Shown here: piece by piece, positions 5,649 through 12,642 of the stretch
Layout: each line of letters opens with the position of its first letter
Numbering within the stretch: the first letter of the stretch is position 1
DNA from: Candidatus Latescibacterota bacterium
GTDB lineage: Bacteria; Latescibacterota; UBA2968; UBA8231
Assembly (NCBI GenBank): GCA_022826515.1
Contig: JAJDUT010000119.1
Span: 1-30,875 of the forward strand
Direction: 5' to 3'
Length of the DNA: 30,875 nucleotides
Notes under the pieces: generated by a model
Database searches by the model: none
The model's input: only the letters and a program-made list of their open reading frames with translations
What the model was told of the DNA's origin: nothing
Position numbers and translations under genes: made by a program

Positions 5649-7415
5649 ATGGCTGCATCGTACCCGCGCATTCCCTACGGAGAGGCCGATTTCAAGCGCA
5701 TCCGCTTGAATGGCTGGCTCTATGTCGATAAGACGCGCTTCGTCCACGCTTTAGAAGACGAGCGCTACGTCTTTTTGATACGTCCGCGGCGCTTTGGCAA
5801 GTCCTGCTGGGTGTCGCTGCTGGACAACTACTACAGCCGCAAGAGAGCCGACGACTTCGAGGCGGTCTTCGGCGGCACCCACTTGGGGCGGCAGCCGACG
5901 GAAAACCGCCATCGCTACGTCATCCTGCGCTTCAACTTTTCGGCGTTCAAGAACGCCTTGGACACCCTCGAGTACCACTTTGAAGAGTATTGCCAACTGA
6001 TAGTCCGCAGTACGCTGGAGCGCAATGCGGATTTGTTTCCCGCGGCGGCGCGGCAGCACATCCGCACCCCCAGTTCGGTCAATGGCCAGCTCAATGAACT
6101 GTTCGTGTATGCCGGCGACCACGGCATCCCCCTGTACGTGCTCATCGACGAGTACGACAACTTTGCCAACACGGTGCTGGCCTATCACGGCGAGCAGGCC
6201 TATCAGGCGTTCACGCACGGCGGCGGCTTCTATCGCAATTTCTTCGCCACGCTCAAGGACGGGACCGGGTACAGCGAGGGCGGCTTGGAGCGCATGTTCA
6301 TCACTGGCGTGTCGCCGATCACGATGGACGACGTCACCAGTGGCTTCAACATCGGCAGCAACATCAGCTTGGAACCAAAGTTCGACCAGATGCTTGGTTT
6401 TACCGAGGCCGAGGTGCGGCAACTACTGGAGCTGTACCGCGACCTCGGCGCGTTCAATCAAGAAGTCGAAGCCGCGCTAGACGTGATGCGGGAATGGTAC
6501 AATGGCTATCGGTTCTCCGAGGAGGCCGAAGTTGACATATACAATACGGATATGGTGCTCTACTACTTGAAGTACTCCATCCCGAACAGAGAGATGCCGC
6601 GGGAATTGATCGACACCAACGTGCGGATTGACTACGGCAAGCTGCGCCACCTGCTAACGGTCAACCGACAACTCAACGGCAACTTCAACCTGCTGCGCCA
6701 CATCATCGGCGAGCAGAGCATCCAAAGCAACATCCAACTCAGCTTTCCCCTTGACCAACTCGACCAGCGCGAAAACTTCCTATCGCTGCTGCATTACTTC
6801 GGCCTACTCAGCATTCGCGCCGTGGAGCGCGGGATGCCCCGGTTGGGCATTCCCAATCAAACCGTCAAGCGGTTGATGTATAGCTACCTGCGCGATGCGT
6901 ACCGCGATGTGGAGGTATTCTCGGTCGATGTGTACACTTTTTTCCGCTTGGCTCAAGAAATGGCCTACGACGGGGCTTGGCAGCCCGTCTTGGACTTTTT
7001 GCGCGATGCCTTGGCCGAACAAACTGGCATCCGCGACTACATGGACGGCGAGAAGGTCGTCCACGGCTTTGTCGCCGCCCACTTGAGCCTATCCCAGTAT
7101 TTTCTGCTGCACTCGGAATACGAACTCAACAAAGGGTATGCGGATTTGTACTTGGAGCCGTTTGTGGCGCAGTATTCCGACATGCAGTTCGGCTACGTGC
7201 TCGAACTCAAGTATCTCAAGCGCAGTGCGGCTCTCAACGAATCTGTCGTAGCGGACAAGGTACAGGAGGCCGTAAAGCAATTGCGCTCCTACTTGGCGGA
7301 CCCGTCGTTGCCGCGTCGCTATCCGTCAGTGCGGCATATCGGCTTAGCGGTGGTGTTTCACGGCTGGGAGATGGTCGCCTACGAAGCGGTGGATGACGAC
7401 GCGGCGAAAAAGTAA
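5649..7415 (+). CDS. AAA-ATPase-like protein with C-terminal PD-(D/E)XK nuclease domain
   Basis: A 588-residue protein of the widespread AAA_34/DUF1703 type. The N-terminal signature is IPYGEADFKRIR followed by YVDKTRFVHALE. The Walker A variant is RPRRFGKS (45-52) and the Walker B is LYVLIDEYDN (162-171). The C-terminal nuclease-like fold shows the YADLYLEP acidic residue and the GYVLELKYLK strand with E-x-K (about residues 505-535). These proteins are abundant in multi-copy in Bacteroidetes and related genomes. Their role is not established; mobile-element or defence functions have been suggested. AAGGAG precedes ATG 5649 with good spacing. It stands alone, divergent from the GMC gene and convergent with the next gene. 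Confidence 0.88.
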   Translation: MAASYPRIPYGEADFKRIRLNGWLYVDKTRFVHALEDERYVFLIRPRRFGKSCWVSLLDNYYSRKRADDFEAVFGGTHLGRQPTENRHRYVILRFNFSAFKNALDTLEYHFEEYCQLIVRSTLERNADLFPAAARQHIRTPSSVNGQLNELFVYAGDHGIPLYVLIDEYDNFANTVLAYHGEQAYQAFTHGGGFYRNFFATLKDGTGYSEGGLERMFITGVSPITMDDVTSGFNIGSNISLEPKFDQMLGFTEAEVRQLLELYRDLGAFNQEVEAALDVMREWYNGYRFSEEAEVDIYNTDMVLYYLKYSIPNREMPRELIDTNVRIDYGKLRHLLTVNRQLNGNFNLLRHIIGEQSIQSNIQLSFPLDQLDQRENFLSLLHYFGLLSIRAVERGMPRLGIPNQTVKRLMYSYLRDAYRDVEVFSVDVYTFFRLAQEMAYDGAWQPVLDFLRDALAEQTGIRDYMDGEKVVHGFVAAHLSLSQYFLLHSEYELNKGYADLYLEPFVAQYSDMQFGYVLELKYLKRSAALNESVVADKVQEAVKQLRSYLADPSLPRRYPSVRHIGLAVVFHGWEMVAYEAVDDDAAKK

Positions 7416-7455
7416 AACTGCTGATCGAAACCATCATCGATCAACTCAAATTCCC

Positions 7456-8835
7456 CTACAACTGCTCTGCTAACTCCTCGGCTGGATAGGTAATAATCTC
7501 TGCCAAAGTCGGATGATAATGGGGTATTTTAGCCAAATCCTGCACTGTCCCGCGAAAGTACATCACCGCGATCAACTCGTGGATCAGCTCGCCGGCCTCC
7601 GGCCCGACAATGTGGCTGCCGAGCACCTCGCCCGAGCGCGGGTCGCAGAGGATTTTTACGTGGCCGCAGGTCTCGCCCATGGTCAGCGACTTGCCGTGGT
7701 CGTCAAAAGGGTAGCTGGCGACCAAATAGGGCCGGTCCGCAGCGCGGCAGTCCCGCTCGCTGAGGCCGACGCTGGCCACCTGCGGGTCGGTGAACACGAC
7801 TAGCGCATTGAGGCGGTCGTCGAAGCGGTGCTCGGGGCGGTCGGGATGCGTGGCATTGTACGCGGCGATCTCGCCTTGCTCAATGGCGATGTGGACGATT
7901 TCGTGCTCGCCGTTGACGTCGCCGACGGCGTAGATGTAAGGCTGGCTGGTGCGCATGGCCGCATCGACGACAATGCACCCGTCGGCGACCTCGACGCTGG
8001 CTTGGTCTAGGCCCAACCCGTCGATGAGCGGGCGGCGGCCGAGGGCTTGGAGGACGAGGTCCGCGGAGGCTGTTTTTTCTGCGCCGCCGTGGGAAAAATG
8101 CGCCGTCTTGCGCCCGTTTTCCTCGGTGAATTGGCGCAGTTGCGTGCCGGTGTACACCTCCATGCCCTCCTCGCGGAAGTGCGCTTCCACCGGTCGCGCC
8201 AAATCCTCGTCACCAGCGGAGAGAATGTGGTCGCTGCGCTGGATGAGCGTCACCTGCGTGCCAATGCGCTGAAAGAACTGGGCTAGCTCGACGGCAACCG
8301 CGCCGCCGCCGAGGACGAGGAGGCTCGCTGGCTGCTGGCGCAGGTCGAGAATCTCGTCGCTGGTGAGGTAGCCGACTTGGTCCAGCCCCGGGACCGGGAC
8401 ATGGTGAGGCGTAGAGCCGGTGGCGATGATGAAATGCCCGGCCTCAATGACGTCGTCGCCGGCTTGGATCTTCTGCGGCGAGAGGAAGCGGCCGCGCGCT
8501 TCGTAGAGCGCGAAGCGGCCATCGCTCAGTTGCTCGCGGCGATAGGCGGCAAAGTCGGCGACCAGCCGCGCCTTGCGCTCGACAATGGCGGTTAAATCAG
8601 CGCGGACTTCTACCGGCGCTAGCCCGAACTCGGCAGCGCGTCCCAGATGCGAGGCTATCTCGGCGGAGCGCAGGATCGCCTTGCTGGGCATACAGCCGCG
8701 CAGAATGCACAGCCCCCCCCAGGGACCTTGGTCGATAACCGCGACATTCGCGCCGGCTGCGTGGGCCGTGCGCGCTGCGGCGTACCCGGCCGAACCGCCG
8801 CCGATGATCGCGATGTCGCATTGCACAGTTGCCAT
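7456..8835 (-). CDS. FAD-dependent pyridine nucleotide-disulphide oxidoreductase (dihydrolipoyl dehydrogenase/mercuric reductase-like)
   Basis: A 459-residue flavoprotein of the class I disulfide reductase family. FAD site GGGSAGY at 12-18; redox disulfide Cys43-x4-Cys48 in the variant motif GGLCILRGCMPSK (classical lipoamide dehydrogenases have GGTCLNVGCIPSK); a central NAD(P) site with GGGAVAVELAQF; and the C-terminal dimer-partner catalytic pair His441/Glu446 in HYHPTLAE. All residues needed for thiol-disulfide chemistry are present. There are no 2-oxoacid dehydrogenase genes or mer genes nearby, so the disulfide substrate is open. The ATG at 8835 has only a distant AGGA. It converges on the AAA/PD-(D/E)XK gene with a 40-nt gap and no obvious terminator. 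Confidence 0.88.
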   Translation of the reverse strand: MATVQCDIAIIGGGSAGYAAARTAHAAGANVAVIDQGPWGGLCILRGCMPSKAILRSAEIASHLGRAAEFGLAPVEVRADLTAIVERKARLVADFAAYRREQLSDGRFALYEARGRFLSPQKIQAGDDVIEAGHFIIATGSTPHHVPVPGLDQVGYLTSDEILDLRQQPASLLVLGGGAVAVELAQFFQRIGTQVTLIQRSDHILSAGDEDLARPVEAHFREEGMEVYTGTQLRQFTEENGRKTAHFSHGGAEKTASADLVLQALGRRPLIDGLGLDQASVEVADGCIVVDAAMRTSQPYIYAVGDVNGEHEIVHIAIEQGEIAAYNATHPDRPEHRFDDRLNALVVFTDPQVASVGLSERDCRAADRPYLVASYPFDDHGKSLTMGETCGHVKILCDPRSGEVLGSHIVGPEAGELIHELIAVMYFRGTVQDLAKIPHYHPTLAEIITYPAEELAEQL

Positions 8836-8882
8836 AGTTGATTTTTATCCTACTCTTGAACGGCTTGGTTTTTGTTTTACTG

Positions 8883-9036
8883 CTTAGTACACGCCAGTAA
8901 CGTTACGCATGGGCATTGAGGAATAAGATGCTTCGACTCCGCTTCGCTCCGCTCAGCATGACAGGTGCTGACGCTTCATGTTGTCATGCTGAGCGAAGCG
9001 AAGCATCTCATACCGCTTCTACTGTCGTGTACTTAG
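8883..9036. mobile_element. 154-bp MITE with 17-bp TIRs, 9-bp TSD and an internal palindrome
   Basis: The ends CTTAGTACACGCCAGTA (8883-8899) and the inverse of CTAAGTACACGACAGTA (9020-9036) match at 15 of 17 positions. The direct repeat GTTTTACTG flanks both ends (8874-8882 and 9037-9045), consistent with a 9-bp target duplication. Inside lies a large palindrome: 8926-8963 pairs with 8982-9008 (AGATGCTTCG ... CGAAGCATCT, with GCTCAGCATGACA opposite TGTCATGCTGAGC). Palindromes of this sequence type are widely dispersed in bacterial genomes. It fills most of the gap between the flavoprotein gene and the TPR gene. There is no coding capacity. Confidence 0.75.
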
Positions 9037-9066
9037 GTTTTACTGTTAAGCCATGAGGTCTGTTCC

Positions 9067-10266
9067 TTGAATGCACTGCACCCCATAGGCGCGGCTTTGC
9101 TCTGCTGTGTGCTGGCCCTGCCCGCTTGGAGCGAGGACTCGGCCTATACGATGCGCGGCTTTGATGCGCGCATCCAGCGGGGCATAGACCTGATTTACAA
9201 TCTGCGCTTTGAGGAAGCCGAGCGCCACTTTCAAGACATCGTCGCGGCCGAGCCGGACAACCCGCTCGGCCACTTCTTTCGCGCGATGGTATCTTGGTGG
9301 CGAATCCTCATCGACTTGCCCGACAAAACCCACGACGCGGAGTTCCACGCCCGGCTCAAGCAGTGCATTGAGGTCTGCGACCGGCGTCTGAAACAAGACC
9401 CGATGGACTTCGACGCGATACTCTTCAAGGGCGGTGCCATTGGTTTCCGCGGCCGCCTGTACGGCGACAGAGAGCAGTACCTAAGGGCAGCGCGCGACGG
9501 ACTGCGCGGCCTGCCCCTCCTGAAGAAGAGCCGTCAGCTCGAGCCGACCAACAAGGACATCCTCTTTGGGCAGGGTCTGTACCACTACTTCGCCGAGGTC
9601 ATGCCCCAGCGCCACCGAATTCTCCGTCCAATCATGGCCTTTTTGCCCGACGGCGATCGCCTGTTGGGTCTCCAGCAGCTCAAGGAAGTCGCCCGCGAGG
9701 GAGCCTACGCCCGCACTGAGGCCGCCTATTTCCTCGGCCAGATCTACCGGATTTTTGAAAAGGACAACCGCAGAGCACTGCCCTATTTTGCGGAACTCTA
9801 CGTGCGGTACCCCGACAACGCCGTCTTCCACCGCTACACTGCGCGGCTTATGGTCGAACTCGGCCGCTGGCGCTCAGGCGTGGCTCTGTACGAAGAATAC
9901 GTGCGGCGCAGCGTGGCCGGTCAGACCGGCTATCACCACCACGGCCGCTTGGAGGCGCATTACTACGCGGGCAAATACGCTTTTTTCGAGCGCCGCTTTC
10001 CCGAGGCCGCCGATCACCTAGCAGCAACCGACAGTCTCGCCGCCAATTCCGAGCGCAAGCGAGACCTCGCTTTTGCCGTGTTGGCCAACCTACTGCTCGG
10101 CCAAGTACACGACTTATCGGGCCGCCGCGAGGACGCGGTTTTTCGCTACCAGCGAGTGCGGCGCTTGCCCGACCACGCGGATAGCCACCAACGGGCACAG
10201 CACTATCTGCACGCGCCCTATCGCGAGGGCGCAAATGAGGTCAATCCTGTCCCTCCAACCGAATGA
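9067..10266 (+). CDS. Exported TPR-repeat protein
   Basis: A 399-residue periplasmic protein made of tetratricopeptide-like helical repeats (for example RFEEAERHFQDIVAAEPDNPLGHFFRA near residues 48-75, then repeated A-x-x-L-G/Y-x-x-x-P patterns to the C-terminus). I chose the TTG at 9067 because it alone gives a complete signal peptide (NALHPIGAALLCCVLALPAWS then cleavage); the next in-frame Met is after the hydrophobic core. GAGG lies 9 nt upstream. The ATG at 9071 is out of frame and stops within six codons. The TPR fold suggests a scaffold for envelope protein complexes; the partner is unknown. The 3' end overlaps the convergent ClC gene by 26 nt, so the two transcripts are complementary there. 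Confidence 0.8.
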   Translation: MNALHPIGAALLCCVLALPAWSEDSAYTMRGFDARIQRGIDLIYNLRFEEAERHFQDIVAAEPDNPLGHFFRAMVSWWRILIDLPDKTHDAEFHARLKQCIEVCDRRLKQDPMDFDAILFKGGAIGFRGRLYGDREQYLRAARDGLRGLPLLKKSRQLEPTNKDILFGQGLYHYFAEVMPQRHRILRPIMAFLPDGDRLLGLQQLKEVAREGAYARTEAAYFLGQIYRIFEKDNRRALPYFAELYVRYPDNAVFHRYTARLMVELGRWRSGVALYEEYVRRSVAGQTGYHHHGRLEAHYYAGKYAFFERRFPEAADHLAATDSLAANSERKRDLAFAVLANLLLGQVHDLSGRREDAVFRYQRVRRLPDHADSHQRAQHYLHAPYREGANEVNPVPPTE

Positions 10267-12073
10267 CTTCCTCGTGGTACACGCGCATCAGATCTGAGTG
10301 CATCAGATAGCCCCAAAACTCGCTTTCCCCCTCGTCTGTGGTATGCACCACGGGCAGCTTGTCGTAGCCAGAATCCAGCAGCTTTTGCAGGGCCTCGTGC
10401 AGGTTGTCCTCCGCGTCGATGGGCCGGACGTCATCGACGACCATGTCCTCAATAAGGACCAAGTTGCGCAGCATCTCGTCTTCGGGCAGGTCGAGGTCTT
10501 CGAGGCTGATCATGCCGCGCAGGCCGCCGTCGTCATCGGTGACGACAAAGTGCAAATGGCCCAGCTTTTTGCTCAAGCTACTCAGGGAAAAGTAGGAAAG
10601 CCGATTGCTGACGATGGCCTCGGAGGTGTTTTTGAGGCGGGGAAATACTTCGCGGACTTGGAGATCGTGTAACACATTGACAGTTAGGTCTTTGATATGG
10701 GCCGGAGAGTGGAACTTGTTTTGGACTTGGTTTTGGTAAATGGAAAAGTTGCGCGCGAAGATCAGGGCGAGGGCGCTTACTACCATCAGCGGCGGCAGCA
10801 GGTGATAGGAGCCGCTCATTTCGATGACGAGAATCAGGGCTGCTAGCGGCGTATTGGCCACTGCGCCGAAAAACGAGGCCATGCCCACCACGATATAAGC
10901 GGCCGGTTGGTGGACGATGTGGGGAAAGTACTGTTGGCCCAGCAGGCCCACGGCACCGCCGAGCATCCCGCCGATAAAGAGCGAGGGGCCGAAGACGCCG
11001 CCCGAGCCGCCGCTGGAAATCGTGCAGCTAGAGGCGAGGATTTTGAGCAGGGCGAGGGCTAGGAAGGCGCGGATTGCAAGCTCGCCATCGAGCCCCCGTT
11101 GGATGACGCCGAACCCATCGCCCAGCACTCGCGGATCGATAAAGGCCGCCACCCCCACCAGCAAGCCCCCGCAGCAGACGATCCAGTAGCGGGGCAGTGG
11201 CAGGCGGTCGAAGAGGGTGCGCGCAAGGCGCAGGGTCTTGACGTAAAAAATGCCGACCACGGCGCAGAAAAACCCCAGCACTAAGTAGAAAATCAACTCG
11301 CGCACATCGGTGAACAGCAGGTCGGGCAGGGCGAAAATGTGCGAGAAGCCAAAGACAGCTATGTAGATAGCATAGGCGACAAAGGAACTGATGACGCAGG
11401 GAATGAGCGCGTCGCTTTCAAAGTCTTCGCGATAGAGCACTTCCACGCTGGCGATCGCCGCGCCCAAGGGCGCGCGGAAAATTGCGCCTAGCCCTCCGGC
11501 TGTGCCCGCCAGCAGCAAAATCCGCCGCTGGGCCACCGAGAGCTTGAGCTTGTCACCGATCCAAGAGCCTAAGCCCGCGCCAATATGCACCAAAGGACCT
11601 TGCTGACCAGCGGCACCACCCGAGGCGAGCGTGACGATGGTCGCCAGGGCCTTGACCGGAGCGACGATGGGACGGATGTGACCGCGCTGGTTGTGGAAGG
11701 CGTCAATCATGGCATCGGTGCCCGCACCTTGGGCTTCGGGCGCGAAGCGGTGCGTCAGATAGCCACCGAGCAGGCCACCCAGCGCCGGCAGCAGCAGCAA
11801 CAGCCACAAGTACTCTCCGTAGGTGGGCGCGTCGAGGAAGGAGAAGTCGAACAGCGCCCTGTTGTGGGGATGAATCTGGCGGTAGCCAGCCAGTTTCTCG
11901 ACTAGCAGGAATTTGGCCAGTTCGAGGCCGTAGGTGAATAACACGGCACCCAAGCCGGCAATCAAGCCGATGAGCGCGCTGTAGAGATAGATGCGGGAGA
12001 CGAACTCAAAGCCGAGCCAGTCGCGGAGCAAGCGGGCGGCTAGCCCCCGAGTCTGCGGGGCGGCTTCAGGCAT
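10241..12073 (-). CDS. ClC-type chloride/anion transporter with CBS pair, gating Glu replaced by Gln
   Basis: A 610-residue inner-membrane protein with about ten hydrophobic segments in residues 25-440, followed by two CBS domains (about 460-605) that sense nucleotides in this family. Family motifs: GxxGP loop AAGQQGPLVHIGAG at 155-168 and GSGGVFGPSLFIGGMLG in the second half. The residue before GP, the gating glutamate of ClC exchangers (GREGP), is Gln158 here (codon CAA on the minus strand, 11600-11602). Uncoupled, channel-like transport would be expected from mutant studies of known ClCs. The first-half selectivity motif GSGIP is also altered (GAGTD). ATG 12073 has no Shine-Dalgarno and overlaps the former trmH stop codon of the upstream relic (ATGCCTGA), implying ancestral translational coupling. 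Confidence 0.88.
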   Translation of the reverse strand: MPEAAPQTRGLAARLLRDWLGFEFVSRIYLYSALIGLIAGLGAVLFTYGLELAKFLLVEKLAGYRQIHPHNRALFDFSFLDAPTYGEYLWLLLLLPALGGLLGGYLTHRFAPEAQGAGTDAMIDAFHNQRGHIRPIVAPVKALATIVTLASGGAAGQQGPLVHIGAGLGSWIGDKLKLSVAQRRILLLAGTAGGLGAIFRAPLGAAIASVEVLYREDFESDALIPCVISSFVAYAIYIAVFGFSHIFALPDLLFTDVRELIFYLVLGFFCAVVGIFYVKTLRLARTLFDRLPLPRYWIVCCGGLLVGVAAFIDPRVLGDGFGVIQRGLDGELAIRAFLALALLKILASSCTISSGGSGGVFGPSLFIGGMLGGAVGLLGQQYFPHIVHQPAAYIVVGMASFFGAVANTPLAALILVIEMSGSYHLLPPLMVVSALALIFARNFSIYQNQVQNKFHSPAHIKDLTVNVLHDLQVREVFPRLKNTSEAIVSNRLSYFSLSSLSKKLGHLHFVVTDDDGGLRGMISLEDLDLPEDEMLRNLVLIEDMVVDDVRPIDAEDNLHEALQKLLDSGYDKLPVVHTTDEGESEFWGYLMHSDLMRVYHEEVIRLEGQD

Positions 12074-12260
12074 GGGCGGTGGGCTGGCAGGTGGGGCTTA
12101 CTCCCAAGTCGCGCTGAATCTGGTCGCTGGCCAGCTCCACTAGATAGGCGTGGAAGCAGCGGCCAGCAAAGCCATAACTGAGGACGACATTGGGTTTTTC
12201 CATTTTACTTGTGCGACGGCGTTTTTGTGACCGACAAACGAGCATTTATATATAAGCAAA
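12063..12260 (-). pseudogene. Internally deleted duplicate of the gfo-trmH operon
   Basis: Read on the minus strand, 12260-12204 resembles the promoter/leader of the intact Gfo/Idh/MocA gene (about 17335-17275). Bases 12203-12126 code MEKPNVV then YGFAGRCFHAYLV, its N-terminus; after a ~43-bp deletion DQIQRDLGV follows. The sequence then jumps about 1.4 kb to the last codons of TrmH (CQPTAHA and stop), matching 15647-15675 with one mismatch. So it starts as gfo and ends as trmH, in the order of the intact operon, and leads directly into clcA. A fused frame of about 45 codons stays open but lacks any functional domain. Confidence 0.85.
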
Positions 12261-12408
12261 GTTGGCTTTCATTGGAAGTTAGACCGGAGGGCAGGAAATC
12301 CCCCACCTGCCCTAAGTCGTCTAAGGTGGTGATCGCGCTGTAACGGGCAACGGGATTTGAGGCGCTATAGGCCCAGCCGGTTTGGGTTGCGTAGTAAGGT
12401 GCCTCCGT
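12261..12408. other. Short spacer between the relic and the structured RNA element
   Basis: On the minus strand this stretch stays open (codes ...YYATQTGWAYSASNPVARY...) and looks somewhat protein-like, but the same frame runs through the complement of the structured RNA and into the relic. I treat it as an unrecognised, possibly decayed coding fragment. No promoter, repeat or RNA could be assigned. Confidence 0.3.
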
Positions 12409-12437
12409 TTGAACTCTCTGTTCTGTGTTCCTATCTT
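12409..12437 (+). promoter_or_regulatory. Sigma70-like promoter before structured RNA copy A
   Basis: TTGAAC (12409-12414), a 17-nt spacer, then TATCTT (12432-12437). The expected start point, about 6 nt downstream, coincides with the 5' strand of the closing stem of the RNA element (12443). Confidence 0.55.
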
Positions 12438-12442
12438 CAAGC

Positions 12443-12611
12443 TGTCCACTTTCTCGCACAGAAACCCGCATGTCGGGTCTTCTGTTGAATACAAGAGCCG
12501 ATATAAAGCGGCGGGGGTTGCTCCCTACCGTCGGTAAATAGACAGAACGTTCCCGCATGAATCTGTGCGTGAAGGTGGACAAGGCCCGGCTCCCCAATAC
12601 TGTGGGAGCCG
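12443..12611 (+). ncRNA. Structured RNA element, copy A (upstream of the subtilase gene)
   Basis: About 169 nt. The closing stem has two blocks: TGTCCAC (12443-12449) with GTGGACA (12575-12581), and CGCACAGA (12455-12462) with TCTGTGCG (12562-12569). Inside are hairpin ACCCG/CGGGT (12464-12478), stem TCTGTT/GACAGA (12481-12486 with 12541-12546) enclosing GCCG/CGGC and GGG/CCC hairpins, and a conserved AAATAGACAGAAC. A 3' hairpin CGGCTCCC/GGGAGCCG (12587-12611) follows without a T-run. Copy B at 18217 has the same plan with different stem sequences. It ends 31 nt before the subtilase start, so it may be a cis-acting leader or a separate small RNA. Not matched to any RNA family I know. Confidence 0.65.
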
Positions 12612-12642
12612 CCTCCACCCCCTACATGCGGAGAATGCTTAT

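Noticed and set aside
5751..6422. Minus-strand 223-codon frame inside the AAA/PD-(D/E)XK gene
   Set aside because: Shadow of a well-supported gene; no start signal and a Val/Glu/Arg-biased translation.
12443..12611. Known RNA families for the structured element (riboswitches, 6S, SRP, tmRNA, group II intron domain V, self-cleaving ribozymes)
   Set aside because: None of the diagnostic sequences I know for these is present in either copy. This is a judgement from memory, not a covariance search.
12205..12618. Minus-strand 137-codon frame through the structured RNA copy A
   Set aside because: It is the complement of the paired RNA element and part of the relic's leader; copy B does not keep a matching frame. 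The middle part (12261-12408) could still be an old coding fragment and is listed as such.
12565..12642. GTG at 12565 as the subtilase start
   Set aside because: It lies inside the closing stem of the RNA element, lacks a ribosome site and would put 26 residues before the signal peptide.
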